Part shown: piece after piece, positions 17,543 to 27,610 of the stretch
Position numbering within the stretch: position 1 is the first letter of the stretch
How the letters are laid out: each line of letters opens with the position of its first letter
From: an uncultured Bacteroidales bacterium
GTDB taxonomy: Bacteria; Bacteroidota; Bacteroidia; Bacteroidales; Bacteroidaceae
Direction: 5' to 3'
NCBI GenBank assembly: GCA_902779535.1
Contig: CACZBX010000001.1
Coordinates: 62,001-126,000, forward strand
DNA: 64,000 nucleotides
Notes under the pieces: model-generated
Databases searched by the model: none
What the model saw: the letters and a program-made list of their open reading frames with translations, nothing else
Told to the model about the DNA's origin: nothing
Program-made: the position numbers and the translations under genes

Positions 17543-18172
17543 TTATGCCTTAAAAAAGACTTTTTGTGTGTTCCGGTGCAGTTGTCCGATGAGTTCTTCT
17601 GCCGGAATCCTCTTGATGGTTGCCAGGCTTTCGATGATGGAATGAATGTTTTGGGTACTTTCATCGGTCTCGGTCAGTAAACGGTCATCGGGAATCATCT
17701 CCACGACTGTTGCCTGATAGCGTTCGCCTATTGATAGATAGAAATCTTCGTTGAGGAGCCGTTCTGCGATGAAAGGGTTGTTGCGGAAGCCATGTACAAT
17801 CCAAGGGACGTGGGGGCGGTATTGTCGTTTGAGGGCAATCAGTTCGTTGAAGCATTTCACGCAATGGATGATCAGGGGTTTCCCTATTTCTTCGCACCAG
17901 CTGATCTGTTGTTCGAAGACGGTTTTCTGCAAGTTGATGTTGTCGGTCACAAATCGGTCAAGTCCGGCTTCTCCGATGGCAAGAACGGAGGGATGATGAC
18001 TATACTGCTGTAGTTTCTTGAAGTCGTCTTCCCAATGTTCGCCAACCTTCCACGGGTGGATGCCGAGGGAATAAAAGCAACCATCCTGCGGAGCGAACCG
18101 ATCGATCTCAACATTCTGGATGCTTTCCTTTTCTGTCGGATCAAGTCGATGGGTATGGATGTCGAGTATCAT
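17543..18172 (-). CDS. TatD-family metal-dependent hydrolase (short form)
   Basis: Cytoplasmic TIM-barrel hydrolase of the TatD DNase family. The metal ligands are all present: His6 and His8 (HTH), Glu68 (GEAGLD), His103 (IIHC), His127 (VHGF) and Asp170 (TETD). At 209 residues it is about 50 shorter than typical TatD, with compact loops; this short version is common in Bacteroidetes. Family members are 3'-exonucleases or DNases. The start overlaps the yidD stop by 1 base, so it is the third gene of an rnpA-yidD-tatD unit, translationally coupled. Confidence 0.88.
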   Translation of the reverse strand: MILDIHTHRLDPTEKESIQNVEIDRFAPQDGCFYSLGIHPWKVGEHWEDDFKKLQQYSHHPSVLAIGEAGLDRFVTDNINLQKTVFEQQISWCEEIGKPLIIHCVKCFNELIALKRQYRPHVPWIVHGFRNNPFIAERLLNEDFYLSIGERYQATVVEMIPDDRLLTETDESTQNIHSIIESLATIKRIPAEELIGQLHRNTQKVFFKA

Positions 18173-18435
18173 CAGGGAACAGGATCATAACCGGAGCCAC
18201 CCCAAGGATGACAGCGAAGGATGCGACGGATGGCAAGGTAAAGTCCTTTGATCGGACCATGCTTTTTGATGGCCTCAACAGCATATTGTGAGCAGGTAGG
18301 AGTGAAGCGGCACGAAGGAGGAGTCAGCGGAGAGATACACCGTTGATAAAAATAGATCGGGAGCAGCAAGAAAGAGGAGATGATCTTTTTCAAGAACGTC
18401 CCGATGGGGGTGATGATTTCTTTCAGTGCTTTCAT
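18172..18435 (-). CDS. yidD: YidD membrane protein insertion efficiency factor
   Basis: Small (87 residues) basic, amphipathic protein associated with the inner membrane and helping YidC-dependent insertion. Signature: [20 protein letters not shown] followed by [10 protein letters not shown] and a C-terminal [13 protein letters not shown]. Family Cys residues are kept. It overlaps rnpA by 4 bases (ATGA) and tatD by 1 base, so the three genes are coupled. The rnpA-yidD order is conserved widely in bacteria, though here yidC is not adjacent. Confidence 0.95.
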   Translation of the reverse strand: MKALKEIITPIGTFLKKIISSFLLLPIYFYQRCISPLTPPSCRFTPTCSQYAVEAIKKHGPIKGLYLAIRRILRCHPWGGSGYDPVP

Positions 18436-18830
18436 TTGATATGCTCAGTGATATGCAATAAGAGGTTTTTCACGGTCTGGTCGACGATGGTTGATTCTTT
18501 CAGGTCGTGATGTATCCAGATGAAGGCAACAAGCAGATGCTTTTGCTTTTCTTCCAAAACGTCCAGAAGCAGATACTTGTATTTACGATAAGCTTCTCGG
18601 ACCTGTCGTTTGACTCGATTTCGCTTGACGGCTCTTTTCAGGTTCTTCTTGGGAACGCTGATCAGAACCGAGGCACGAGGTAATTCTTTGTCGGTTTCAA
18701 TCTCCTTATAAACCACACGCAAGGGGAAGGACGAAAACGATTTGTTTCCTCCTGTAAAAAGGCTGTCGATGAGGATTTTCTGGCTCATCCGCTCATCCTT
18801 GCTCAAGGTATGTGGTCTGTTTTCCATCAA
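18432..18830 (-). CDS. rnpA: Ribonuclease P protein component RnpA
   Basis: Protein subunit of RNase P, which removes 5' leaders from tRNA precursors. At 132 residues it has the conserved arginine-rich helix [13 protein letters not shown] and the N-terminal [17 protein letters not shown]. In most bacteria rnpA sits with rpmH and dnaA; here it is instead downstream of metK-DUF4271-hemD, as is usual for Bacteroidetes. It has its own promoter at 18863-18870. Confidence 0.93.
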   Translation of the reverse strand: MMENRPHTLSKDERMSQKILIDSLFTGGNKSFSSFPLRVVYKEIETDKELPRASVLISVPKKNLKRAVKRNRVKRQVREAYRKYKYLLLDVLEEKQKHLLVAFIWIHHDLKESTIVDQTVKNLLLHITEHIK

Positions 18831-18862
18831 ACGGGTATATACAGCAAATGGGTTTTGCCCTA

Positions 18863-18870
18863 CAAAGTTA
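18863..18870 (-). promoter_or_regulatory. -7 element of rnpA-yidD-tatD, inside a nested hairpin
   Basis: Minus-strand TAACTTTG matches TAnnTTTG 33 bases before rnpA. The same stretch is a dyad: GGGTTTTG (18850-18857) pairs with CAAAACCC (18884-18891) and AAAGTT (18864-18869) with AACTTT (18872-18877), so the element also could form a hairpin in the hemD transcript end. Confidence 0.45.
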
Positions 18871-18914
18871 CAACTTTATATAACAAAACCCTTAAATTTT
18901 ATCAACTAAGAGAT

Positions 18915-19664
18915 TTAATCCTGATTATGTTCCTTGATAAAAGATTCAAGCGCTGCGGTGATCGATGGAACTTCGGCAGTACCAGCCTGGAGGTCAAGGT
19001 GCAAACCGGCATCCTTGATGGCTTTGGCAGTAGTCGGTCCGAAACAACCGATGGCAATACCACGTTCAGCAAAATCCGGGAAGTTATTCATCAGTGTATG
19101 TACACCAGCCGGGGTGAACAGCAGCAACATATCGTAGTTGATGTCTTCGTCTGGAGTAAAGTCAACACTAACCGTACGGTACATGATTGCTTCCGTATGC
19201 TGAATCTTATGCTTGTCTAATGCATTTCGAATCTCATCGGTATGAGTATCCGACATCGGAACAAGATACTTTTCAGTACTGTGCTTAATGATGATCGGGA
19301 GCAAATCAGAGAATTTACCATTCTGACCGAAGAAAATCTTACGCTTACGATATTGAATGTACTTCTGGATATACAAAGCAATGGTCTCGGATAAGCAGAA
19401 ATACTTCATGGTTTCGGGAACGTTTACTCTCAACTCAGTACACAAAGTAAAGAAGTGGTCAATGGCGTGACGTGAGGTAAAAATTACAGCGGTATGGTCC
19501 AATATGGAAACCTTCTGCTTTCTAAAATCCTTAGCAGACAGACTTTCCACCTTGACAAATGGACGAAAATCAATTTTAACTCCATATTTCTCAGCAATGC
19601 TGTAATAAGGCGACTTTTCAGAAGCCGGTTTAGGCTGAGAAACGAGAACCTTTTTAATTTTCAA
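18915..19664 (-). CDS. hemD: Uroporphyrinogen-III synthase HemD
   Basis: Cyclises hydroxymethylbilane to uroporphyrinogen III in tetrapyrrole synthesis. The 249 residues fit the diverged HemD family: VLVSQPKPASEKSPYYSIAEKYGV at the N-terminus is the usual first strand and loop, VIFTSRHAIDHFF is the hinge-side strand, and LLFTPAGVHTLMNNFP with CFGPTTAKAIKDAG at the C-terminal domain is the family signature. No other heme-synthesis genes are next to it. It is 13 bases after DUF4271, with metK upstream, suggesting metK-DUF4271-hemD cotranscription. Part of the heme made would feed the cytochrome proteins encoded at 11-15 kb. Confidence 0.88.
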   Translation of the reverse strand: MKIKKVLVSQPKPASEKSPYYSIAEKYGVKIDFRPFVKVESLSAKDFRKQKVSILDHTAVIFTSRHAIDHFFTLCTELRVNVPETMKYFCLSETIALYIQKYIQYRKRKIFFGQNGKFSDLLPIIIKHSTEKYLVPMSDTHTDEIRNALDKHKIQHTEAIMYRTVSVDFTPDEDINYDMLLLFTPAGVHTLMNNFPDFAERGIAIGCFGPTTAKAIKDAGLHLDLQAGTAEVPSITAALESFIKEHNQD

Positions 19665-19677
19665 ATGTACAATTTTT

Positions 19678-20478
19678 TTAAAACCAATAACTATTAATCA
19701 ACAACAATCCTTTCAAAAGTAAAAGCGATGGAAGGATTTCCACGGCACAAAAATATAAAATAAAATGGAAAGCACCATATGAATTGTTGAAAAAAATATG
19801 CATACACTTGTAAATGAGCAATATTTTACCAAAAATAAGGATTATTAAGATAATATAGTACGAAAAAGTTGTTGATAAGTCGAAAAAAACCGTCAATAAC
19901 ACGACGGGTGCTAACAAGAAACCAATCCAAATAATAACGTTGAAATAGGATTTTAACCAGATATCGCTCTTGGTTTTGTTAAATAAAATGGTATTCACGC
20001 TGAGGTAAAGTACCCACTTTAGCACATAAAACAAAACGGTGATGATAATCAGTGAAATCAATAAAATGGAATGGGGTAGGTCATTTAAGATATTACTTTC
20101 TTGTTTGATGAAGTAGTCGAATAGGCAGAACGCCTCCAACATGCACGTCTGGAAGATGAGTGCGAGTTTATGGCGCATATCGGAAGCCGTCGTCTCGTCA
20201 AACAAGTTGGTACGTTCCTTGATGGAAAAGAAATTCTTGAATTCTTCCTTGATATGTTGCTTGCCACGGGCCATCACATAAGAGGTCAGGATGAAGCATA
20301 GCAACAACAGGCTGGTAACAACCCAGTCGGAACTTAGGGTGTAAGGCATGGGCTCTCCTCTCTTGCTGTTGGCATCCACAGAGAGAAGTGTCTGTCTGAC
20401 TAACGCGTCGTGAACGGCTTGTTGCTGTTCTTCTTGCAGATAGAAGATATACGATGTTCCGACTGGTTCGTTTTCCAT
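19678..20478 (-). CDS. DUF4271 family inner-membrane protein
   Basis: A 266-residue integral membrane protein of the Bacteroidetes family DUF4271, function unknown. A soluble N-terminal part (about 1-50) precedes roughly seven hydrophobic segments, starting with WVVTSLLLLCFILTSYVMA at about 51-69 and ending with a leucine-rich pair near the C-terminus. It sits 6 bases after metK and 13 before hemD, an order that is conserved in the phylum, so it belongs to this housekeeping transcript; that does not reveal its role. Confidence 0.85.
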   Translation of the reverse strand: MENEPVGTSYIFYLQEEQQQAVHDALVRQTLLSVDANSKRGEPMPYTLSSDWVVTSLLLLCFILTSYVMARGKQHIKEEFKNFFSIKERTNLFDETTASDMRHKLALIFQTCMLEAFCLFDYFIKQESNILNDLPHSILLISLIIITVLFYVLKWVLYLSVNTILFNKTKSDIWLKSYFNVIIWIGFLLAPVVLLTVFFDLSTTFSYYIILIILIFGKILLIYKCMHIFFNNSYGAFHFILYFCAVEILPSLLLLKGLLLINSYWF

Positions 20479-20484
20479 ATCCTG

Positions 20485-21777
20485 TTATAGGCCGAACGCC
20501 TTCTTGATCTCGTCAACGGCATCTAACTTTTCCCAAGTGAAGAGTTCAACCTCTACTTTCTTGGTTCCATAGTAAAGACTATCAAACTCCTTGACTTTCT
20601 TTTGTGGCTCACGCCCCATGTGTCCATAGGATGCTGTCTCCTCGTAAATCGGATTGCGCAACTTCAGCTTGTCTTCGATTGCTTTTGGGCGAAGGTCGAA
20701 AAGTTGATCGATCTTACGGGCAATCTCACCATCGGTCATACCGACATGAGCTCTTCCGTATGTATTTACGTAGATGCTTACCGGTTTGGCCACGCCGATG
20801 GCGTATGAAAGTTGTACGAGCATTTCGTCGGCTACGCCGGCCGCTACCATGTTCTTGGCAATGTAGCGGGCAGCATATGCAGCGCTACGGTCAACCTTGC
20901 TCGGATCTTTGCCCGAGAAGGCCCCACCTCCATGTGCACCTTTACCGCCATATGTGTCGACAATGATTTTACGACCGGTCAAACCTGTATCTCCGTGTGG
21001 ACCTCCGATGACGAATTTGCCGGTAGGATTGACGAAATACTTAATTTGGTCATTGAAAAGGTTGACAATAGAAGGTACGTGAATACTTTTTTTTACCCGC
21101 GGAATGAGAATATTGATCACATCTTTCCGGATTTGGTCGAGCATCTGGTTGTCAGCCTCTGCCTTTGCTTCTTCCGAAGAGTCGTTCGGACGGATAAAAT
21201 CATCATGTTGGGTAGATACGACGATGGTGTCAATGCGGACGGGCTTTCCGTTGTCATCGTATTCCACGGTTACCTGACTCTTTGAATCAGGCCGCAGATA
21301 GGTCATTACCTTTCCTTCACGACGGATGTCGGCCAGCACTTTTACCAAGCGGTGTGCCAAATCCAAAGGCAATGGCATATAGTTCTCAGTCTCATTGGTA
21401 GCATAACCAAACATCATACCTTGGTCGCCTGCACCTTGTTCCATCGGGTCCTCGCGTTCCACGCCTCGGTTAATATCAGGACTTTGTTCGTGAATGGCCG
21501 ACAGCACGCCGCACGAGTTACCGTCGAACATATACTCGCCTTTGGTATAACCAATGCGGTTGATGGTTTCGCGTGCTACCCGTTGCAGGTCAATATATGC
21601 ATCTGATTTTATCTCACCGGCCAATACTACTTGTCCGGTTGTAACCAAAGTCTCACAAGCAACTTTCGAGTTTGGATCGAAAGCCAATAGTTTGTCGAGC
21701 ACCGCATCAGAAATCTGATCGGCTACTTTGTCAGGGTGTCCTTCCGACACCGATTCGGATGTAAATAGATATCCCAT
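20485..21777 (-). CDS. metK: S-adenosylmethionine synthetase MetK
   Basis: Makes S-adenosylmethionine from methionine and ATP. I chose the ATG at 21777, giving [20 protein letters not shown], over the longer frame starting at 21804, whose 9 extra residues are not family-like. It is 430 residues. Motifs: [16 protein letters not shown] near the N-terminus, [12 protein letters not shown] in the middle, and [13 protein letters not shown] and [16 protein letters not shown] for phosphate, Mg and K binding. Upstream of DUF4271 and hemD. SAM made here is used by QueA, the methyltransferase and the radical SAM protein at the start of the window. Confidence 0.97.
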   Translation of the reverse strand: MGYLFTSESVSEGHPDKVADQISDAVLDKLLAFDPNSKVACETLVTTGQVVLAGEIKSDAYIDLQRVARETINRIGYTKGEYMFDGNSCGVLSAIHEQSPDINRGVEREDPMEQGAGDQGMMFGYATNETENYMPLPLDLAHRLVKVLADIRREGKVMTYLRPDSKSQVTVEYDDNGKPVRIDTIVVSTQHDDFIRPNDSSEEAKAEADNQMLDQIRKDVINILIPRVKKSIHVPSIVNLFNDQIKYFVNPTGKFVIGGPHGDTGLTGRKIIVDTYGGKGAHGGGAFSGKDPSKVDRSAAYAARYIAKNMVAAGVADEMLVQLSYAIGVAKPVSIYVNTYGRAHVGMTDGEIARKIDQLFDLRPKAIEDKLKLRNPIYEETASYGHMGREPQKKVKEFDSLYYGTKKVEVELFTWEKLDAVDEIKKAFGL

Positions 21778-21980
21778 GTTGAATAACAGTTTAAAATGAA
21801 ACAAAAACGTTAATTTATTCGGTTATCAAACGGGGACAAAATAAGAGTAGAGGATACGCAGAACTATTGTGTTTTAGCATTTTTTTCCGTGGTTGCAAGC
21901 TACTCAAATCTTTCCACTGTTTTTTAACGGCTGCAAAGTTAAGGAATAAATCTGATATGTGTTGCTATTTACTGATATTT

Positions 21981-22023
21981 TTAACGATAACGGTAACCGA
22001 GAAGAAGTTACCGTTATCGTTAA
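21981..22023. terminator. 17-bp perfect hairpin between metK and the Tricorn-like protease gene
   Basis: TTAACGATAACGGTAAC (21981-21997) and its exact complement (22007-22023) enclose a 9-base loop. It is just 8 bases downstream of the protease stop codon on the minus strand. There is no T-tract in either direction after the stem, so it may be an RNA-stabilising or factor-assisted terminator structure. Confidence 0.55.
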
Positions 22024-22030
22024 TGTTGAA

Positions 22031-25000
22031 TCACAATCCCAAGTCCTTGAAGGTACGTGGAGCAGGAACCTTTGGCAGCGGCTTGCGGTTCTTCAGTTCA
22101 TCCAATGCGACTTCAATAGCCTTGTTCAGTTGTTGGTCTTCACCCATCTGTTCCTTGATCGGATCATTGTCGATCAAGATGTCTGGGTCGACACCGTGAT
22201 TCTCGACAATCCATTGACCGGTCTTGGCATCATAGTTCGTAAAGAAAGGCACACGCACATCCGTCCCGTCCATGAATGGTAACGAACCACTAATACCGAT
22301 GATACCACCCCAGGTACGGGTACCGATGATCTTGCCTATCTTCGTGGCCTTGAAGCTCCACGGGAATAAGTCGCCGTCGGAAGCCGAGTATTTATCGATC
22401 AACAATACCTTCGGGCCCACATGGGTTGCATCAGGTATGGTTCCGGTCTTGGTAGAAGTACGACTCATCGTCATCCGGTATGGTTCGCGCAAGAGGCGTT
22501 CGATTATCATCGGCGATATATTTCCTCCACCGTTTGAGCGGTCGTCAATAATCAAGGCTTCCTTATCCAACTGTGGATAGAAATACCGGGCAAACTCGTT
22601 CAATCCTTCTGGTCCCATATCCGGAATATAGATATATCCGACACGGTCATTGGTTGCTTTCTCTACTTTTTTGATATTATTTTGCACCCAATTATAGTGG
22701 TATAGCGGATATTCATTGTCGATAGGTTTAACTACTATCTTGTGAGTCCCTTTATCTGAGGCATTACTGTTGATGGTCAACTCGGTCAGTACATCAGCCT
22801 TTCCAATAAGTAACTGGTAGATATTATCGACCGTCTTCGTAGAAACGCCATCAACGGCAGTTATGAAGTCGCCCTCTTTAACTTTCAGTCCCGGCTCGGC
22901 CAATGGCGAACGAAGTGATTCGCTATATACGGCTCCAGGGATAATCTTATCGATACGATAGAATCCGCTCTTGTCTCGACTTATTTCGGCGCCGAGTAAT
23001 CCCATAGGGATACGTTCCGGACGTTTTGTGTCACCAGGGTTGATGTAAGCATGGCCGCAGGCCAGCTCAGCAATCATACCTCCGATGATATAGTTCAAGT
23101 CGATGCGTGTTTTTGCATACGGAACGAGGACGGCATATTTCTCTTTGACTGCTTTCCAGTCTACGCCGTGCATGTTTTCCAGATAGAATCCATCACGGAA
23201 GGCACGCCATGTCTCATCAAAGATCTGTGCCCATTCCTGCAGATAATCTACCGGTGCCACCATATCCTTCAGAATGACGGCGTTGGTCAGGTTCGCCTTT
23301 GGAGTAGGGAAGTTGCTGATATAGAACTGTCCGCGTTTTGAGAAGACGGCTTTCTTGCCATTGGCCAAAACGGTCATGGAAGCACCTTCAGCAATCGTTT
23401 CTTCCTTTTGTTCCTTGAGGTCGAAAACTTTTACGCCACCCATCGATGAATACCATATCTTCTTCCCGTCGGAATAGAAGTTACGATAGAAACCGGCATT
23501 TAGTGGGAGTTTGACAATACGGTGAGCCAGACCATCGGTATCTATCTTGACGGCCTTGGTTTCGTTGGCTTCCGGTTTCTTGTCTTTCGGACCATCCGGC
23601 TTTGCCTCTTCTTTTGCATTCACCTGATCATCGGTTGCCAGGAATGGTGACGGCGTATCTTGGGCCAATAAAGCCATGTAGACGCCGGTCATTCTATTGT
23701 ATGCGTAGTTCCATTCAATGCTGCTGTAGATAGGACTGAAGTCGCGGTCGGAAGTAAAAATCAGGTACTTGCCATCCTGGCTGAACACTGGAGAAGAAGA
23801 GTTATACCATTTCTCAGTGACCGGATATTCCTTGTTGGTCGTCAAGTTGTAGACATAGACCACGCTCATCTCGTTCGATCCCGATTTTGTATAAGAGATC
23901 CATTGACTATCGGGTGAATAAGCCACACCATAGAATTCGCCCTCCGGATTCTGCATGATGGTTTTCTTTGACTTTGAAGCAACGTCTACTTCTACGATGC
24001 GGTTCTTTCGGTCGGTGTAGAGAATCTTTTTGCTATCGGGTCTCCACATCAGGCGGCGAATATACGTATCGTTGTTTTTCGTCAATTGTATCGGTTCGGT
24101 TGCATTGACATCTTGCAGCCAAATCTCTGTCTCGCCGGTCTGGTCACTGATATAGGCGATGTACTTGCCGTCGGGGCTCCACTCTGCACCGCGGTCATTG
24201 GCTCCCGGCGTACGTGTAATATTACGGGTCACACCTTTTTGTGCAGGAACGTCGAACACTTCTCCACGAGCAGTGATGACCAACCGACTGCCATCAGGCG
24301 CTGCACTGGCAGCAGTTACTTTTGAATCAACGTGCATCATCTCTTTCCGTGCATAGATATTGTCGGATGAAAGGATGATGTTAATCTTACTGGTCTGACG
24401 GGTGGTTGGATCTAGTTTAAACAGATATCCTCCCTTCTCGAAGACAATCAGCTTGCCGTTCGAACTGGGGAACTTCACATCATAGTCAGTAAAGTTGGTG
24501 ACTTTCTCTGTCTGCTTCGTTTTGGTGTTATAGACAAAGAAGTTCATGGTAAGATCACGGTCGGAAATATAGAAAATTTCATCGCCAATCCACATCGGGA
24601 TGATATCCTGTGCATTGTTGCTTGTGATATTCTCTACTTTTTTTGCATTTGGATCGTATATCCAGATGTCATCAGCCATACCACCACGGTAATATTTCCA
24701 ATTACGGAACTCACGCATCACGCGGTTGTATGCCAATTTCTTTCCATCGGGTGAATAGCTGCAAAAACCTCCTTCAGGCAAAGGAATTTGTTCCGACATG
24801 CCGCCATCCTTGTTGATGGTCCACAGTTTTCCGCTGAATCCATCTCCGATACGGTTTCGATAAACGATTTGTTTCCCATCAGGACTCCATGTGAGTACGA
24901 TGTTGTTCGGGCCCATACGGTCGCCCAGGTCATCGCGGCTATTGGTAGCTGTATAGGTTAAGCGCTTTGGCTCACCACCCTTTGCTGGAATCAGGAATAC

Positions 25001-25261
25001 CTCGGTATTACCGTCATACTGCCCGGTAAACGCAATGGATTGTCCATCGGGAGCAAAGCGGGCAAACATCTCATAGCCGACATGCGAGGTCAAGCGTTCG
25101 GCTTCACCCCCATTTATCGGAGCTTTAAACAAGTCGCCTCCATACGAGAAGACAACATCCGTACCATTGGTTGTTGGAAAACGAAGCAGTCGGGCTTCCT
25201 GAGCCATCGTGACCGACGTTACGCCCATCAACAACGAAATCAATAGAGTCTTTTTCATCAT
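22031..25261 (-). CDS. Tricorn-like S41 peptidase with beta-propeller and PDZ domains
   Basis: Large (1076 residues) periplasmic protease. A signal peptide (about 1-20, ending VTMAQ) is followed by two WD40/TolB-like beta-propellers (about 25-300 and 310-590; repeats such as WSPDGKQIVY, FSQDGKYLIFTSD), a helical domain (about 670-750), a PDZ domain (about 755-835) and the S41 core. The catalytic serine is Ser961 in SASDGD, followed by Asp962, and His737 (CGHAYI) matches the Tricorn catalytic histidine. Archaeal Tricorn trims proteasome products; the exported Bacteroidetes homologues probably degrade peptides in the periplasm. Monocistronic, with a strong hairpin after its stop. Confidence 0.92.
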   Translation of the reverse strand: MMKKTLLISLLMGVTSVTMAQEARLLRFPTTNGTDVVFSYGGDLFKAPINGGEAERLTSHVGYEMFARFAPDGQSIAFTGQYDGNTEVFLIPAKGGEPKRLTYTATNSRDDLGDRMGPNNIVLTWSPDGKQIVYRNRIGDGFSGKLWTINKDGGMSEQIPLPEGGFCSYSPDGKKLAYNRVMREFRNWKYYRGGMADDIWIYDPNAKKVENITSNNAQDIIPMWIGDEIFYISDRDLTMNFFVYNTKTKQTEKVTNFTDYDVKFPSSNGKLIVFEKGGYLFKLDPTTRQTSKINIILSSDNIYARKEMMHVDSKVTAASAAPDGSRLVITARGEVFDVPAQKGVTRNITRTPGANDRGAEWSPDGKYIAYISDQTGETEIWLQDVNATEPIQLTKNNDTYIRRLMWRPDSKKILYTDRKNRIVEVDVASKSKKTIMQNPEGEFYGVAYSPDSQWISYTKSGSNEMSVVYVYNLTTNKEYPVTEKWYNSSSPVFSQDGKYLIFTSDRDFSPIYSSIEWNYAYNRMTGVYMALLAQDTPSPFLATDDQVNAKEEAKPDGPKDKKPEANETKAVKIDTDGLAHRIVKLPLNAGFYRNFYSDGKKIWYSSMGGVKVFDLKEQKEETIAEGASMTVLANGKKAVFSKRGQFYISNFPTPKANLTNAVILKDMVAPVDYLQEWAQIFDETWRAFRDGFYLENMHGVDWKAVKEKYAVLVPYAKTRIDLNYIIGGMIAELACGHAYINPGDTKRPERIPMGLLGAEISRDKSGFYRIDKIIPGAVYSESLRSPLAEPGLKVKEGDFITAVDGVSTKTVDNIYQLLIGKADVLTELTINSNASDKGTHKIVVKPIDNEYPLYHYNWVQNNIKKVEKATNDRVGYIYIPDMGPEGLNEFARYFYPQLDKEALIIDDRSNGGGNISPMIIERLLREPYRMTMSRTSTKTGTIPDATHVGPKVLLIDKYSASDGDLFPWSFKATKIGKIIGTRTWGGIIGISGSLPFMDGTDVRVPFFTNYDAKTGQWIVENHGVDPDILIDNDPIKEQMGEDQQLNKAIEVALDELKNRKPLPKVPAPRTFKDLGL

Positions 25262-25334
25262 ATTTTATATTTTAGTAGCTGTGTAAAACTATAAAAAAAT
25301 CATCAGTTACCCAAGATTAGCCAATAAAACTTGT

Positions 25335-25342
25335 TATATTTG
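25335..25342 (+). promoter_or_regulatory. -7 element of the GH20 gene
   Basis: TATATTTG matches TAnnTTTG 20 bases before the start at 25363. Confidence 0.6.
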
Positions 25343-25362
25343 CTTTTATTAAAAAGTAGATT

Positions 25363-27420
25363 ATGAAAAAATATTGTTTCCTTTTGTGTTTATTGGTTTG
25401 TTTGAATGGAATGGCTCGTGACTTGAATGCCAAGTTCCAGTTATTGCCTAAGCCCCAAACCGTTGAAGTTTATTCGGATAATGGGTTGAACTATACAGAT
25501 CTATCGTTTATTACGATGGTTGACGGACTAGAAGTTACGGCACTGCCCGATATGTTGCGGGTGTTACCACAAGCCAAACAGAAGGGGAAGGGAATCATTC
25601 TTCAGCAAACGACAACAGGCGTTCCTGAATCGGAAGAAGGTTATACGTTGGAAGTATTACGCGATAAGGTGCTGATCCAGTCGAGAGGAGTAGCCGGCCT
25701 GTATTATGGCTGCCAGACTCTTCAACAGCTGATGGAGGATAGTCGTGATTTCCGTTGTGCGATTCCTTTGATGAAGATAACCGATTATCCAGCTATTGCT
25801 TACCGTGCCGTGCACTGGGACACCAAGCATCATTTGGATCGAATGGACTATTATTATAGGGAAATTGACCGATTGGCCCGGTACAAAGTGAATGCCGTAA
25901 TCTGGGAGATTGAGGATAAACTTCGGTTTACCCGCAGGCCGGAGGTGGCTGCACCGAACGCCATCAGTAAGCAAGAGATGGAAGCACTTTGCCGATACGC
26001 CAAAGAGCATCAAGTTGAGATTTCTCCCCTCGTACAAGGATTGGGGCATGCTTCGTTTATCTTGAAGCATCATTGGGAATTGCGCGAGAACCCTGCAAGC
26101 GACTGGGAATTTTGTCCGTCAAATCCTGCAACTTACGAACTACAATTCGATCTTTATAAAGATGCTATTGAAGCCATGCCATACGGGAAGTACTTGCATA
26201 TCGGGGGCGATGAGGTTTCGGCCATCGGTATTGATGAGCGATGCAAGGCCACGGGGAAATCGGCTTTCGAACTGCAGATGTACTGGCTTCAGAAAGTTTG
26301 CGATTTTGCTACGGCCAACGGTCGTATTCCTATTTTTTGGGATGATATGCCCTTGAAATATGGTGACGTTATGAAGTTCTCGAATGTAAAGTCGGAGGAG
26401 GAAGTTGCTCAGAAATGGAACAGCGAGAAGTTGGATGCCAGCATTCACCTGTTTCCTAAGGAATGTGTGTATATGCGTTGGCTCTATGGTGATGCTACCG
26501 TGGCAGGACATCGGCGTATCCTTCAGTGGTATGGTGATTCGGGCTTGACGGTCATGGGAGCTACCGCGGCTTCTTATGGTGCCTCTCCTTATTTACCACG
26601 TAACAATACGAATGCCGGTATAATTCAAGGGTTCAGTCGACTGGTTGCCGAGAACCATTTGGCGGGTATACTTGCTACAGCTTGGGACGATGGCTCACCT
26701 CACCTTGAAACGGTTTGGAGGGGATATATCGCACAGGGTGAATTTGGTTGGAACCCGACGGGACGGACGATCGAACAGTTTAAGGAAGCTCATGCACAGC
26801 GTGAGTTCGGTTTCCCAGCTAAAGATCATTTGACACAATTTATCAACGATATGGAGCAACAGGCCTTTTTCTTTGATGAGGCTTTGGTAACATCCGGGCG
26901 AAGAAATCCGGCATGGGGAACAAAAGATTTCACATTGGTCACGTTGCCCGATCCGGATAAAACAGGCGAATGGAGTAAGACTTATCAGGAAAAAGTGACG
27001 AAGGCGAAGGAGTCTGAAAAGAACTATCAAGCTATTTGTCAGAAAATAGAGTTGGCTCGCCATGCAGCTATAAGAGGACACTATACGTTGGAAGTTTACG
27101 ATCGTCTGAATGCTTTGTTATACTTCCCGTCTAAAGTTTTGTTAGCCTTGAACGAATACGATACGGCTTCTGATTCAGATGCTCGTCGTCAGGCTTTGAA
27201 AGGCGTAGAGGACGTATGTATATATTTCGATGTGATGCGAAAGGAACTGCTTCAGACATATTCCAAGACGCGCTTTATGGAACAACCTGAAGGATATGTT
27301 CCTGATTCAAACTATCATAATCATCTTTCTGCGAAGACGATGAATAGTGATTGGATTTTCTATTATGAGTTGCCAATGGTAAAAGCGTTGAAAACTTGGT
27401 TGCAGAAAGTAAAGGAATAA
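25363..27420 (+). CDS. GH20 beta-N-acetylhexosaminidase
   Basis: Secreted exo-enzyme removing terminal beta-linked GlcNAc or GalNAc by substrate-assisted catalysis. 685 residues: signal peptide (1-18), a GH20b-type alpha/beta domain (about 25-140), then the TIM barrel from AYRAVHWDTKHH (146-157). The catalytic Asp283-Glu284 pair is in HIGGDEV. The C-terminal 150 residues are helical (YQEKVTKAKESEKNYQAIC), a feature of a subgroup common in Bacteroidetes. It is monocistronic, but the next two genes are GH123 and GH36, so it fits a small set of host-glycan-trimming enzymes. Confidence 0.93.
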   Translation: MKKYCFLLCLLVCLNGMARDLNAKFQLLPKPQTVEVYSDNGLNYTDLSFITMVDGLEVTALPDMLRVLPQAKQKGKGIILQQTTTGVPESEEGYTLEVLRDKVLIQSRGVAGLYYGCQTLQQLMEDSRDFRCAIPLMKITDYPAIAYRAVHWDTKHHLDRMDYYYREIDRLARYKVNAVIWEIEDKLRFTRRPEVAAPNAISKQEMEALCRYAKEHQVEISPLVQGLGHASFILKHHWELRENPASDWEFCPSNPATYELQFDLYKDAIEAMPYGKYLHIGGDEVSAIGIDERCKATGKSAFELQMYWLQKVCDFATANGRIPIFWDDMPLKYGDVMKFSNVKSEEEVAQKWNSEKLDASIHLFPKECVYMRWLYGDATVAGHRRILQWYGDSGLTVMGATAASYGASPYLPRNNTNAGIIQGFSRLVAENHLAGILATAWDDGSPHLETVWRGYIAQGEFGWNPTGRTIEQFKEAHAQREFGFPAKDHLTQFINDMEQQAFFFDEALVTSGRRNPAWGTKDFTLVTLPDPDKTGEWSKTYQEKVTKAKESEKNYQAICQKIELARHAAIRGHYTLEVYDRLNALLYFPSKVLLALNEYDTASDSDARRQALKGVEDVCIYFDVMRKELLQTYSKTRFMEQPEGYVPDSNYHNHLSAKTMNSDWIFYYELPMVKALKTWLQKVKE

Positions 27421-27483
27421 GTGGTTCTAACCTTTACTCTGTATTGTCTCGGAAAATGTGTTTTTACCTCTAAACTCATCCCG

Positions 27484-27504
27484 TGTGAAGGTATTACCTT
27501 CACA
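27484..27504. repeat. TGTGAAGGT hairpin
   Basis: TGTGAAGGT (27484-27492) and ACCTTCACA (27496-27504) form a 9-bp stem with a 3-base loop 64 bases after the GH20 stop. Further TGTGAAG copies occur at about 27554-27568. Possibly a terminator element or part of the dispersed repeat downstream. Confidence 0.5.
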
Positions 27505-27610
27505 AATATACAATTATTAACATTTAAATAGTTGATTCACAAGACTTTCATTTTTGTGAAGCTGTGAAGGATTGTTTTGGTTTTTAGGCTGTGTAAGCGT
27601 ATTGTCCTTA

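Noticed and set aside
20812-21285. 157-codon open frame opposite metK
   Set aside because: Antisense shadow of metK, no start context or family features.
21778-22030. Possible SAM riboswitch upstream of metK
   Set aside because: I looked for a junction-like structure in the leader and saw none; the only strong hairpin (21981-22023) belongs to the end of the protease gene.
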